Below, one piece after another: positions 1-7,982 of a stretch of DNA of 33,861 bases. The notes under the pieces were generated by a model. That model searched no databases, had not been told where the DNA came from, and saw nothing but the letters and a program-made list of their open reading frames with translations. The stretch comes from Hyphomicrobiales bacterium (lineage in GTDB: Bacteria; Pseudomonadota; Alphaproteobacteria; Rhizobiales; Beijerinckiaceae). Position 1 is the first letter of the stretch, and each line of letters starts with the position of its first letter. Location of the stretch: contig JAIYDY010000088.1 of assembly GCA_027487245.1 (NCBI GenBank), forward strand, positions 1 through 33,861. The letters are read 5' to 3'. A program made the translations under genes and the position numbers.

Positions 1-20
1 CTTGACCGTCTCTGTTCGGT

Positions 21-602
21 GTGAAACCTTCCCTTGGCGTGGCCGATGCGGCAGGGGTGGACCTTGGGGGGCTGCTCGCCGCCTGCAACAGCCAGCCTCA
101 GCGGACCACGTTCGACCTCACCGCGCCCGCTGATGTCGGCAGGGCCGGAGGCTCGCGCAGCCAGATGGTGGTCAACGAGCCGACCACGGTGCAGGCTATC
201 GATTCGGACCGCATCCTGGTCAGCGATGGCGGTGCCTTGTCCTATCTGCCCGACGCGCAATGGGCCGACCGCCTGCCCCGCCTGTTCCAGACCCGGCTGA
301 TCCAGACCTTCGAGAACGCCTCGCGTCTGGGCCGTGTCGGTCGCCCCGGCGACCGTGTCGTGGCCGATGTCGCGCTCAATGCCGACATCCGCCGCTTCGG
401 CATCGAGGCGGCCACGTCGCAGGCTGTGGTCGAGGTCACGGTGCGCCTCGTCAGTGACCGCACGGGCCGCGTCGGCGCAGCCCGCGCCTTCTCCGCGCGC
501 GTGCCGGTGGCCGGCATCAGCGGCCCCGCCGCCGCGCAGGCGCTCGATCAGGCCATGTCGCAAGTGCTGCGCGAGATCGTGCGCTGGGGCGGACGGGCCT
601 GA
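21..602 (+). CDS. ABC-type transport auxiliary lipoprotein (PqiC/MlaD-partner family), N-terminus uncertain
   Basis: The protein matches the ABC transport auxiliary lipoprotein family (PF03886 type): the block DSDRILVSDGG followed by LSYLPDAQWADRLP is the family hallmark, and the C-terminal half ends in a long helix (AQALDQAMSQVLREIV). Family members are outer-membrane lipoproteins that work with MlaE/MlaF/MlaD-like phospholipid or solvent-tolerance ABC systems in the periplasm; the other subunits would lie upstream, outside the window. A lipobox LLAAC is visible at residues 18-22 from the GTG at 21. The residues before it are short and contain two Asp, so the signal peptide is poor; GTG codons at 39 and 57 are other possible starts. 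An in-frame TGA at 3-5 prevents extension further upstream. Either the start is non-canonical or a frameshift removed the true signal peptide. Family call confident; start not. Confidence 0.8.
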   Translation: MKPSLGVADAAGVDLGGLLAACNSQPQRTTFDLTAPADVGRAGGSRSQMVVNEPTTVQAIDSDRILVSDGGALSYLPDAQWADRLPRLFQTRLIQTFENASRLGRVGRPGDRVVADVALNADIRRFGIEAATSQAVVEVTVRLVSDRTGRVGAARAFSARVPVAGISGPAAAQALDQAMSQVLREIVRWGGRA

Positions 603-642
603 GTCTTTCCCGCTCCTGAGATTGCCGCAGTGATGTCCAAGG

Positions 643-668
643 AAAAGCCGCCCCGAGGGGCGGCTTGC
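643..668 (-). terminator. Hairpin terminator between convergent genes
   Basis: A perfect 10-bp inverted repeat (AAGCCGCCCC at 645-654 and GGGGCGGCTT at 657-666) lies between the lipoprotein gene (plus) and the large repeat-protein gene (minus). Read on the minus strand the stem is followed by TTTTCC, so it is a good intrinsic terminator for the minus-strand gene. On the plus strand there is no T run. Confidence 0.7.
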
Positions 669-693
669 ATCGCGTCAACCGTGCCGGTTGGCC

Positions 694-3600
694 CTATTCG
701 AAGCGTCCGCTCGCATGGGCCAGCATCGTGTAGACCTTGCCGGTTTCCGACGTGAGATAGTCGTTGGCGATGGCCTGATCGCGTCCGCCCTTGCTGGCAT
801 CGTCGAGCAGGCGCTCGAACTCCTCCACATAGCGGTCGACCGTGTCCTTGAACTCCTCGTCGCGGCGATACTTGCGACGGATCTCATCGAAGGTCTGCTG
901 GCCCTGAAGCGTGTAGAGCCGCCGGGTGAAGACGTTGCGTTCGCCGCGCTTGTAGCGATCCCACAGCTCGACGGCCGCGTCATGGTCAATCATGCGGGCG
1001 ATGTCGACCGAGAGTGAATCGAGCTTTTCCAGCGCCGGGACGCTCGGCTTGGGCTGGGGCCGCTCGTCGCGGCTCGCCCTTGTCAGCAGGTCGGAGAGCC
1101 AGCCACCGCGCGGGGCAGGCCCGGCATCGGCGACCGGGCGCACAGGTTCGGGCCGGCTGGCGGGCACCAGACGTTCCGGGGCGCGGGCAATGGCCGTCTC
1201 GCGCGGCACTTCGGCCATGCGTGGCGCCGGAACCGGCACCGGGGCTGGTTCGGGCGCTCGTGCCACGCTGCGCGCCCTGATGGGCTCCGGTGCTGCGACA
1301 TCAAGCGAGCGACCCGAACGGGTGACGATGTCGGACAACTCGTTGAGGGCCTTGATCTGGTCGCCCACCACGCGGCGCATGGCGGCCGTGGTTTCCTGCG
1401 TCTCGCGCGGCATGTCGAGCACACCCCGGCGCAGTTCGGCCCGCGTCGCTTCCAGCTCGCGCTGGATCTCGGCATTCATGGCGCGCAGGTCCACTGCGGT
1501 CTGCTGGAACTGCTCGGTCGCCTTGGCAAGCCCGCTGCCAAGATCGCCCGCCACGCCCTCATAGGCGGCGCGAAGGGCGGCGGCGGTGCGCTCGCGCTCC
1601 TTGCCGGTGTTGGTGCGCACGGTTTCAAAATGCTCGGTGATGGCATGGGTCGTCGCTTCGGCACTGTCGGCCAGCACGCCGCCGATCTGGCGGGCGCGCT
1701 GCTCGGCTGCCTTCAGCGAGTCCTCGACCAGCGCCGTGAACGAGCGGGTGATCGACTCGACGTCGCCGGTGCGATCCGAGATCGCTTCGAGCAGTTCTTC
1801 CAGACCCTGCTTGCGCTCTGTCAGGGCGGAGCCGACGCGGGCTTCGACCGTTTCAAGCCTGAGGGCGGCCTCGCCTAGCGCCTGGATGTTGGTCCGCGTG
1901 GATTCGGCCAGCGAACGGCCCTGTTCGTCGAGGCGGCCCACAAGGCCGGTCGCTTCGCGGATCGCGCCGCTCGACACGCCCTTCAGCGCGTCGACCTGCT
2001 GTGCCACCTGCATGCTGGCGCGCCCGGTCTCGTCGGACACGGCACTGAGGATCACCTCCAGTTCCTTGACGCGGTCGGACAGGCTGCTCTCGACGCCGAC
2101 CAGGTTGGTATTGGCCGTGGCGACGATCTGCTGCATCAGCCGGTTGGCCTCGCCCAGACGTTCCAGCGTGCCGCCCAGTTCGCTGCGGATGCGCTCGTTG
2201 GTGGCCACCAGCGTGCTGACGGAGCTGCTGGTGCCGCTCTCCAGCGTGGTGCGCAACTGATCCTGCGATTGGGCCAGCGCGGTGGTGATCTCGCTGCCCC
2301 GGTCACGCAGACCCTCGATGATGGACGCGCCCCGGCTTTCGATGGTCGAGACAACGGCCTGGCCGATGGCGGCCACATCGGCTGCGATGGCCTCGCCCCG
2401 TGCGCCCAGCGCGCTCACGACGCCCTGCCCTTCGACATCGAAGAGCTGGCGCAATTCTTCCGCGCGGGCACCAAGCGTGGCCGAAATGCCATCGGATTTG
2501 GCCTGCAGCGTCTCGGCGATGAAGCGGCTGCGCTCGTCCAGCGTGCCGGACACGGTGTCAAGCCGGTTAACCACCCGCTCCTCGAAGCGACCGATGCGCT
2601 GGTCCAGCGTGTCGGCGATTTCCAGCGCACGGCCGCCCAGCGTCTGGTTGATCTCGTCAGCCTTGGCCGAGAGGGTCAGCGTCAGCGCCTCGCTCTTGGA
2701 GGTCACGACATCGCCAATCTCGTCGGCCTTGGCGGCGAGCGCCTGCGTCACGTCTCGGCCCCCTTCTGCCAGGACGCGAGCAATCTCGACCGTGCGCTCC
2801 ACGAGCGCCTCGTTGAGAACCTGGGCGCGGTTGCCGAGATTGGTGTCGATGCGGGCGATCAGGCTGTCGAGCGAGTTGGCGATTTCGGCGCTCTTGGCGC
2901 CGGAACGGTCCTCGAAAGCCTTGATCTGGGCTTCCATCGCAGCAGCAGCCTCGTTGGTCCGGGCGGCGAGGGTGACAGCCGCCCCGTCGGTGCGCTGGGT
3001 CAGGCGCTCGATCAGTTGCTCACCCTCGATGGTCAGCAAGGTCTCGATCTGCACGAGGCGCTGGCCCATTTCATCGGTGAAGCGGGCCGAGTCGGTCGCC
3101 AGCTTCTGCGCCAGCGTGCCGCCGCGGTTGACGATGATGTCTTCCAGCGCGACCAGCCGTCCGCCCATCGCGGTTTCGAGATCGCGGCCTCGGGCCTCGA
3201 CCGTCTGCAGGATCGACGCGCCATTGGCGGCAAGCGCCTCGTTGACGCGCGCGCCCTGGCTGGCCAGCGCCATAACGATGTCCTTGCCGGTGCCGGCCAG
3301 AAGGTTGCGGGAGCTTTCGCTCTCGGTGGCCAGGCGCTGCTGCATCTCGCTGGTCGCGGCGGCAAACAGGCTGCGGGCCTCGGCGGTCTGGCTGGTGAGA
3401 ACATCGCGCAGGGCCTCGGTGCGGGCCTCCAGTTCATCGGTGACGGCCTTGCCGTTGACGCTAAGCGTCTCGTGGATGCGGTTGCTGGTTTCCGCGATCT
3501 GCTCGTTGAAGGAGCCGCCCCGCTCGCTGATCAGGGTGGCAAGCTGCACGCCGCTTTCGTTGAAGCGCGCCACGACATCCTCGCCGCGCATGGCGATCTC

Positions 3601-5169
3601 GCCGGTCAGCTTCTCGCCGGTGCTGGCCAGAGCCTCGTTGACCTCGGCGGCCCTGAGCGCAATGGCCTCGGCCACGGTGCGGCCAGTCTCGGCAATGGTG
3701 CGGGTGACTTCGCGCGCGCCGCCGGACAGGCCCTCGGTGAGAACCGAACCGGTGCGTTCGAGCGACGCTGTAATGTCCTGGGTGCGGGCATCAAGCTGCT
3801 CGGTGACATTCTGCGTGGTCGCCTCGAGCCGCGCGGCCATTTCGGCGGACTGCTCGTTGAGCGTGGTCGCCATCCGGCCGCTGGCCTGCTCCAGACGCTC
3901 GGTGATTTCCGATGAACGCTGGTCGAGCGCCGACGCCACGGTGTCGCTGGCCTTCGACAGCCGCTCGCTCACCTCGTTGGAGGTGATCTGGAGGCGATCC
4001 ACCAGATCGGATCCGCGCGAGCCGATCTCGTCGACCATGCGGTCGCCGGCCCGGCCAAGCGCGTTGGTGATCTCGTCGCCCTTGTTGCCGAGCGCGCCCG
4101 TGACACGGTCGCCGGCGCTGTTGACCGCTTCCGCGATCGAACGGCTGGCATTCTCGAGATCACGCGAAAGATTCTCGTGAGCGCCGCTGATCGACACCTT
4201 GACCCGCTCGGAATTGCTGGTGATCGCCTCGCGCTGGGTGACGAGTTCATCGATCAGCACACGAAGGCGCACCTCGTTGTCGGAATAGGCGCGCTCCAGC
4301 GTCGAGATCTCGGAGCGCACGATGGTTTCCAGTTCGCCGGCGCGGGCCACGGCCCGTTCGATGCCGTCGCCCATCGCCGCAACCTCGCGGCGGATCGCCT
4401 GCGACAGCGAAACCATGGCATCGGCCGTCGCCGCCTCGGGCTGCGCAAGGCGGATGGCCGCATTGGTCATGGCCCGCGAGGCCAGCCGCATCTCGCCGAC
4501 ACGCACGTAGATGCCGGCCAGCGCAAACATCAGCAGGATCGGGAGCACCAGCAGGCCTGCCAGCATCGCCCACTGGCCGACATTGAATGACGACACGGCC
4601 GCCATGGCCGCTGCAACGTCGCCATGTTGCGCCATCAGCATGAAGCCGATGCCGCCGGCCCAGAGCAGGGAGCCGAGCACAGCCGACAGATAGGGCTTGC
4701 GCGAGGGGCGTGTCGAGAAGGCCTGAACCAGGTCATTCATGGTCCGGCCATCATCGTTGGCGACGCGGCTCGCATCGGGGGCGACCAGCGAGGGTGGCAC
4801 CATCGCGGCGCGGCTGCCGGTTTCCTGCGTGTTGGCCGGGGCGGGCGGGGCGAGCGGCGGCAGCGGCTTGATCTCGTCAGGCGCAATGGCGGCGGCCCGT
4901 GCGGCGCTCACAGGCTCGCTCCGTGGCAGCGGCTGCGGTTCGAACTGGCTCAGATCGGCGCTCATCACCGACGGCATGCGCGGATCAGCCGGCTCAGCCT
5001 GCCGCGAGGCGGCTTTTGACGATCCCTTGGCACCATCGCCGTCGGGCGCGGCAGCGGAGGCATCCTGGCCAGAATCGGTGCCAGAGGTCAGATTGTCGAG
5101 CTTGAGCGCCTCTTCGATGGCCGAAAGGGCTGCCTCGGTGGGATCGACCACCTTCTTCGTCTTGGACAT
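694..5169 (-). CDS. Large membrane-anchored 11-residue-repeat (apolipoprotein-like) protein, probable GPR-type polar growth/cell-pole protein
   Basis: This 1491-residue protein starts at ATG 5169 (MSKTKKVVDP), preceded by GGCGGA at good spacing; an open frame continues upstream to 5289 but lacks support. Layout: acidic, Pro/Ala-rich disordered N-terminus (1-155); two transmembrane helices (about 160-180 and 199-222); a helical linker; about 61 uninterrupted 11-residue repeats (331-1001) with a hydrophobic residue at position 4 and Leu/Ile at position 8; further coiled coil to about 1250; a Pro/Arg-rich linker; and a conserved C-terminal domain of about 100 residues (from MIDHDAAVELWDRY). Apolipoprotein A1/A4/E-like repeats on a very large membrane-anchored scaffold describe the growth pole ring protein GPR of Agrobacterium, which organises polar growth in Hyphomicrobiales. 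The assignment is by architecture from memory, not alignment. An alternative is another large coiled-coil scaffold. It is the only gene of its transcription unit here, divergent from an Hpt gene. Confidence 0.75.
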   Translation of the reverse strand: MSKTKKVVDPTEAALSAIEEALKLDNLTSGTDSGQDASAAAPDGDGAKGSSKAASRQAEPADPRMPSVMSADLSQFEPQPLPRSEPVSAARAAAIAPDEIKPLPPLAPPAPANTQETGSRAAMVPPSLVAPDASRVANDDGRTMNDLVQAFSTRPSRKPYLSAVLGSLLWAGGIGFMLMAQHGDVAAAMAAVSSFNVGQWAMLAGLLVLPILLMFALAGIYVRVGEMRLASRAMTNAAIRLAQPEAATADAMVSLSQAIRREVAAMGDGIERAVARAGELETIVRSEISTLERAYSDNEVRLRVLIDELVTQREAITSNSERVKVSISGAHENLSRDLENASRSIAEAVNSAGDRVTGALGNKGDEITNALGRAGDRMVDEIGSRGSDLVDRLQITSNEVSERLSKASDTVASALDQRSSEITERLEQASGRMATTLNEQSAEMAARLEATTQNVTEQLDARTQDITASLERTGSVLTEGLSGGAREVTRTIAETGRTVAEAIALRAAEVNEALASTGEKLTGEIAMRGEDVVARFNESGVQLATLISERGGSFNEQIAETSNRIHETLSVNGKAVTDELEARTEALRDVLTSQTAEARSLFAAATSEMQQRLATESESSRNLLAGTGKDIVMALASQGARVNEALAANGASILQTVEARGRDLETAMGGRLVALEDIIVNRGGTLAQKLATDSARFTDEMGQRLVQIETLLTIEGEQLIERLTQRTDGAAVTLAARTNEAAAAMEAQIKAFEDRSGAKSAEIANSLDSLIARIDTNLGNRAQVLNEALVERTVEIARVLAEGGRDVTQALAAKADEIGDVVTSKSEALTLTLSAKADEINQTLGGRALEIADTLDQRIGRFEERVVNRLDTVSGTLDERSRFIAETLQAKSDGISATLGARAEELRQLFDVEGQGVVSALGARGEAIAADVAAIGQAVVSTIESRGASIIEGLRDRGSEITTALAQSQDQLRTTLESGTSSSVSTLVATNERIRSELGGTLERLGEANRLMQQIVATANTNLVGVESSLSDRVKELEVILSAVSDETGRASMQVAQQVDALKGVSSGAIREATGLVGRLDEQGRSLAESTRTNIQALGEAALRLETVEARVGSALTERKQGLEELLEAISDRTGDVESITRSFTALVEDSLKAAEQRARQIGGVLADSAEATTHAITEHFETVRTNTGKERERTAAALRAAYEGVAGDLGSGLAKATEQFQQTAVDLRAMNAEIQRELEATRAELRRGVLDMPRETQETTAAMRRVVGDQIKALNELSDIVTRSGRSLDVAAPEPIRARSVARAPEPAPVPVPAPRMAEVPRETAIARAPERLVPASRPEPVRPVADAGPAPRGGWLSDLLTRASRDERPQPKPSVPALEKLDSLSVDIARMIDHDAAVELWDRYKRGERNVFTRRLYTLQGQQTFDEIRRKYRRDEEFKDTVDRYVEEFERLLDDASKGGRDQAIANDYLTSETGKVYTMLAHASGRFE
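2167..4179 (-). repeat. About 61 tandem 11-codon (33-bp) repeats inside the GPR-like gene
   Basis: Residues 331-1001 of the protein can be cut into consecutive 11-mers with no register break, for example GDEITNALGRA, GDRMVDEIGSR, SSEITERLEQA, AAEVNEALAST, ADEINQTLGGR, GSEITTALAQS. Position 1 prefers Gly/Ser/Thr/Ala, position 4 Ile/Val/Leu/Met, position 8 Leu/Ile, and position 11 Arg/Lys/Ala/Thr. The DNA repeats are diverged, so the periodicity is kept by selection on the protein rather than by recent duplication. A hendecad pattern forms a right-handed coiled coil or a long amphipathic helix. Confidence 0.9.
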
Positions 5170-5412
5170 GAGTTCCGCCTTTTTCACGCCACACCACCGC
5201 GCGCGGACATGGGAGTCCACGCGTTTACCATGGTTAAAGGTAAATGACTGCCGGGGATATTGGAACCGCCGAGGCCGATTCTTTCCCAAACGTCGTTAAC
5301 GGCTTGGTTACCATCCCGGTGGACCATGGCGACCGAGGCTGTCATCCGCACACGCGCCGGTGCGCGCTCAAGCAACAGCCTTCGCAACCACATCGGGACC
5401 AGAGAGCCTGCC

Positions 5413-5781
5413 ATGACCGCGTCCGCCCCTCCGGTGTTTGGCCAGTCGCCCATCGACATGGTCTATCTGGCACGCCAGAGCGGCGGCGATCATGAACTCG
5501 AACAGGAGTTGCTCGCCCTCTTCGCCGATCAGTGCATCCGGCACCTCGCCACCATCCGGCAGGCTGGGACGGAAGCGGGTTGCGACGCAGCCCACACGCT
5601 CAAGGGGGCAGCCCGCGCCATCGGGGCCTGGCAGGTGGCCGACGCCGCCGAACAGGTCGAGAAGGCGCTGTCGGTTCAGCCTTCGCCGCAAGTGCCTGCC
5701 GCGCAGCAAGACCTGAGCGCGCTCTGCACAGCCGCCGAGCAGGCCCGCGCCGCCATCAGCGCCTTGCTGAAGGCAGCCTGA
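5413..5781 (+). CDS. Hpt-domain histidine phosphotransfer protein
   Basis: A 122-residue protein that is essentially a single Hpt four-helix domain. The phospho-accepting site HTLKGAARAIGA is clear, with His61 as the predicted acceptor, preceded by an ELLALFADQC helix and followed by a VADAAEQVEKAL helix as in the family. It would relay phosphate between response-regulator receiver domains in the cytoplasm. No histidine kinase or response regulator is next to it, so its partners are encoded elsewhere. ATG 5413 is chosen because the family homology begins just after it and a GAGAG sequence lies 7-12 bases upstream; the open frame runs further up without homology. It is divergent from the GPR-like gene with a 243-bp spacer. 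Confidence 0.85.
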   Translation: MTASAPPVFGQSPIDMVYLARQSGGDHELEQELLALFADQCIRHLATIRQAGTEAGCDAAHTLKGAARAIGAWQVADAAEQVEKALSVQPSPQVPAAQQDLSALCTAAEQARAAISALLKAA

Positions 5782-5867
5782 GGCCACACCACAGGCGCCT
5801 GCCCACAAACGGCCAGGACAAGCCGCTTCACAAGCCGGCCATCCCGTATTAGTGCAACGCTCATGCA

Positions 5868-5900
5868 GGGCGCGATGGCACAGGCAGTCGCGCCCGTTTT
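5868..5900 (+). terminator. Probable intrinsic terminator after the Hpt gene
   Basis: An 8-bp perfect stem (GGGCGCGA at 5868-5875 and TCGCGCCC at 5888-5895) with a 12-base loop is followed by GTTTT. It lies 86 bases after the Hpt stop and 52 bases before the ferredoxin start, so it probably separates the two transcripts. Confidence 0.55.
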
Positions 5901-5951
5901 CATGGTTGGGAAGCAGGCCCGCGCGGCCTGCCGGCAGATGGATCAGGGCTG

Positions 5952-6272
5952 ATGGCGAAGATCACTTACATTGATGCTGGCGGCACCGCCCGCACCATCG
6001 AGGCCGAAACCGGCTCGACCGTGATGGAAGCGGCGATCAAGAATGCCATTCCGGGCATCGAGGCCGAATGCGGCGGAGCCTGCGCCTGCGCCACCTGTCA
6101 TGTCTATGTCGCCGAGGACTGGACAGCCGCCGTCGGCAAGGCCGAGCCGATGGAAGAGGACATGCTCGACTTCGCCTTCGACGTGAAGCCGACCTCGCGC
6201 CTCTCCTGCCAGATCAGGGTGAAGGACAACCTCGATGGCCTGGTGGTCCACACCCCGGCCAAACAGGGCTGA
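5952..6272 (+). CDS. [2Fe-2S] ferredoxin, adrenodoxin/FdVI type
   Basis: A 106-residue ferredoxin with the C-x5-C-x2-C...C cluster pattern: Cys40, Cys46, Cys49 and Cys86 are the expected ligands, with Cys44 as an extra non-ligand cysteine. The length and the motifs HVYVAEDW and SRLSCQI are typical of the vertebrate-adrenodoxin-like ferredoxins of alphaproteobacteria (FdVI, FdxB-like), which pass single electrons to P450s, Fe-S assembly or heme O/A-synthesis systems. ATG 5952 is close to the homology start; AGGG lies 4-7 bases upstream. No ferredoxin reductase or P450 is adjacent, so its partner cannot be read from context. Downstream spacing to the cytochrome gene is 229 bp, so it is probably monocistronic. 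Confidence 0.92.
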   Translation: MAKITYIDAGGTARTIEAETGSTVMEAAIKNAIPGIEAECGGACACATCHVYVAEDWTAAVGKAEPMEEDMLDFAFDVKPTSRLSCQIRVKDNLDGLVVHTPAKQG

Positions 6273-6501
6273 TTGCAGGTTCCGCAATTGCGCATTGACT
6301 GATTTGCAGGGATGCAAGGTCAATTTAATGTGTGAGATCATGCAGTCCCGTGCGATTTACTCTCCGGGTAACATTGATACTGTGCCTGTTTAGCGGGCAA
6401 TGAACGGCGACTTTGTTGTCACTCCCGCCACGGAGACACATGCAACGTCTCCGGCACCAATCGCGACAGGGCGTCCACGCCCGACACAGGGAGTCCCCGA
6501 C

Positions 6502-6978
6502 ATGCTTCGTCTCGTTGCCATTTCCGCCGCACTGCTGCTGGCGGCAACCACCTCGTATGCGCAGAATGCTGACGCCATCAAGCAGCGCCGCGAAGCGATG
6601 CGTGCCATCGGGCAGGCAGGCGGCGATCCATTCCGGATGACGCGTGGCGAACTGCCTTTCGCGATGGCCCCGGTTCAGGCGGTTCTGGCCTCGATCATCG
6701 AGAATGCTCCCAAGTTCAAGGCAGCCTTCCCCGACGATTCGAAAACCGGCACCACCGACGCGACCGAAAAGGTCTGGACGTCCCGCGCCGAATTCAACGC
6801 GATCATCGACAAGTGGGTGGTCGATGCCAGGGCCGCGACGGTGTCCATCAAGGACGAGGCCACGTTCAAGGTCGAGTATCCGAAGCTGGTCGCCACATGC
6901 GGCAGCTGCCACGGCAACAACGGCGGCTACGCCCCCGGCCTCGGCGATTCCTTCCGCCGCATGCGGACCCCGCTGTAA
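6502..6978 (+). CDS. Cytochrome c' (class II c-type cytochrome)
   Basis: A 158-residue precursor with an N-terminal signal peptide (cleavage probably after SYA, residue 20) and the heme-binding CGSCH near the C-terminus (Cys133, Cys136, His137). The class II arrangement (heme site at the C-terminal end of a four-helix bundle) and motifs such as IKQRREAMRAIG, FKAAFPDDS and TDATEKVW identify the cytochrome c'/c-556 family, periplasmic hemes often tied to NO binding or electron shuttling. ATG 6502 fits the signal peptide and has AGGGAG upstream (6487-6492). The next gene, a diheme cytochrome, starts about 15 bp later, so the two are very probably cotranscribed. Confidence 0.88.
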   Translation: MLRLVAISAALLLAATTSYAQNADAIKQRREAMRAIGQAGGDPFRMTRGELPFAMAPVQAVLASIIENAPKFKAAFPDDSKTGTTDATEKVWTSRAEFNAIIDKWVVDARAATVSIKDEATFKVEYPKLVATCGSCHGNNGGYAPGLGDSFRRMRTPL

Positions 6979-6993
6979 TCCTTGCGCGTGCGC

Positions 6994-7917
6994 ATGCGCG
7001 CCATCCTCAAGCTTGCAGCAGCCGGCCTTGCCCTTGGCGGGGCCGGTTTCCTTGCCATCACCTGGCCGCAAACCATCCCTGCCGCGAGCCTGGCCGCGCG
7101 GCAGGCTGACCTCGCCAACGGCGCGACGCTGTTCCACATCGGCGGATGTGCCTCCTGTCATGCCACCGACTACAAGGCCGATCCGCTCTCGCTCGGCGGC
7201 GGCCACGCGCTCAAGACCGGGTTTGGCAACTTCATCGCGCCGAACATCTCGCCCGACCCGAAAACCGGGATCGGAGCGTGGAGCGAGGCCGAGTTCGCCA
7301 CGGCCATGATCAAGGGTGTGGGCCGCCATGGCGAGCATCTCTATCCCGCCTTTCCCTACACATCCTATCAGCGCATGAAGATCGAGGATGTGCGCGACAT
7401 GTTCGCCTACATCAGGACGCTGCCTGCCGTGGATCGTCCCAACGCGCCGCATCAGCTGGGCTTTCCGTTCAACATCCGCCGCACACTGGGCGTCTGGAAG
7501 CTGCTGTTCCTTGATGGACAGCCATTCGCTCCGAACCCGGCGCAGAGCGCTCTCGTCAATCGCGGAGCCTATCTGGTCGAAGGGCCGGGGCATTGCGCCG
7601 AATGCCATTCGAGCCGCAATCTCCTCGGTGCCATCACAGCACAGGGCCGCATGGCGGGCGGGCCGAACGCCGAAGGCAAGGGCTTCGTGCCAAACATCTC
7701 GCAACATCCCGCCGATGGCCTGAGCGACTGGAGCGTCCGCGATTTCGAGATGCTGCTGCTCAATGGCGGCACCCCAGCCGGAGCCTATGTCGCCGATGAA
7801 ATGGCGGATGTCGTGAAGAACACCGCCAAGGCCAGCGCGGAAGACCGCCGCGCCATGGCCGAATACCTCAAGACGCTGCCGCCCCGCGCGGGCCGAAGAG
7901 CAGCTCCCGGCGGCTGA
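6994..7917 (+). CDS. Diheme c-type cytochrome (dehydrogenase-type electron acceptor)
   Basis: A 307-residue protein with an N-terminal hydrophobic segment (signal or anchor, residues 5-22) and two heme sites, CASCH (Cys52, Cys55, His56) and CAECH (Cys201, Cys204, His205). Each is followed by the FIAPNIS or FVPNIS block typical of cytochrome subunits of membrane alcohol, gluconate and aldehyde dehydrogenases. Family members have two or three hemes; this one has two. It should move electrons in the periplasm. The start could also be TTG 6982 or GTG 6988; ATG 6994 gives the cleanest signal sequence. It follows the cytochrome c' gene closely and converges on a molybdopterin enzyme gene (66-bp gap), a hint but not proof that they share an electron path. 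Confidence 0.87.
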   Translation: MRAILKLAAAGLALGGAGFLAITWPQTIPAASLAARQADLANGATLFHIGGCASCHATDYKADPLSLGGGHALKTGFGNFIAPNISPDPKTGIGAWSEAEFATAMIKGVGRHGEHLYPAFPYTSYQRMKIEDVRDMFAYIRTLPAVDRPNAPHQLGFPFNIRRTLGVWKLLFLDGQPFAPNPAQSALVNRGAYLVEGPGHCAECHSSRNLLGAITAQGRMAGGPNAEGKGFVPNISQHPADGLSDWSVRDFEMLLLNGGTPAGAYVADEMADVVKNTAKASAEDRRAMAEYLKTLPPRAGRRAAPGG

Positions 7918-7956
7918 CCTTCACCAGGGTCTTCGGGGCGGTTCGGCCGCGAAACC

Positions 7957-7971
7957 ATCCCGAAGCGGGAT
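7957..7971. terminator. Weak hairpin between convergent genes
   Basis: ATCCCG, three bases, CGGGAT forms a 6-bp stem in the 65-bp gap between the diheme cytochrome (plus) and the molybdopterin subunit (minus). There is no T run on either strand, so this is only a candidate bidirectional terminator. Confidence 0.3.
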
Positions 7972-7982
7972 CACCCCGTCCG

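Noticed and set aside
2269..4180. Two long plus-strand open frames (548 and 632 codons) opposite the repeat protein
   Set aside because: They are antisense shadows of the 33-bp-periodic GC-rich gene; their translations are repetitive, low-complexity and match no family, while the minus frame has start, ribosome site and domains.
5224..5311. CtrA-type sites in the spacer between the pole protein and the Hpt gene
   Set aside because: TTAA elements are present, but the best pair (TTAA at 5296, TTAC at 5308) has an 8-base spacer and a mismatch instead of TTAA-N7-TTAA.
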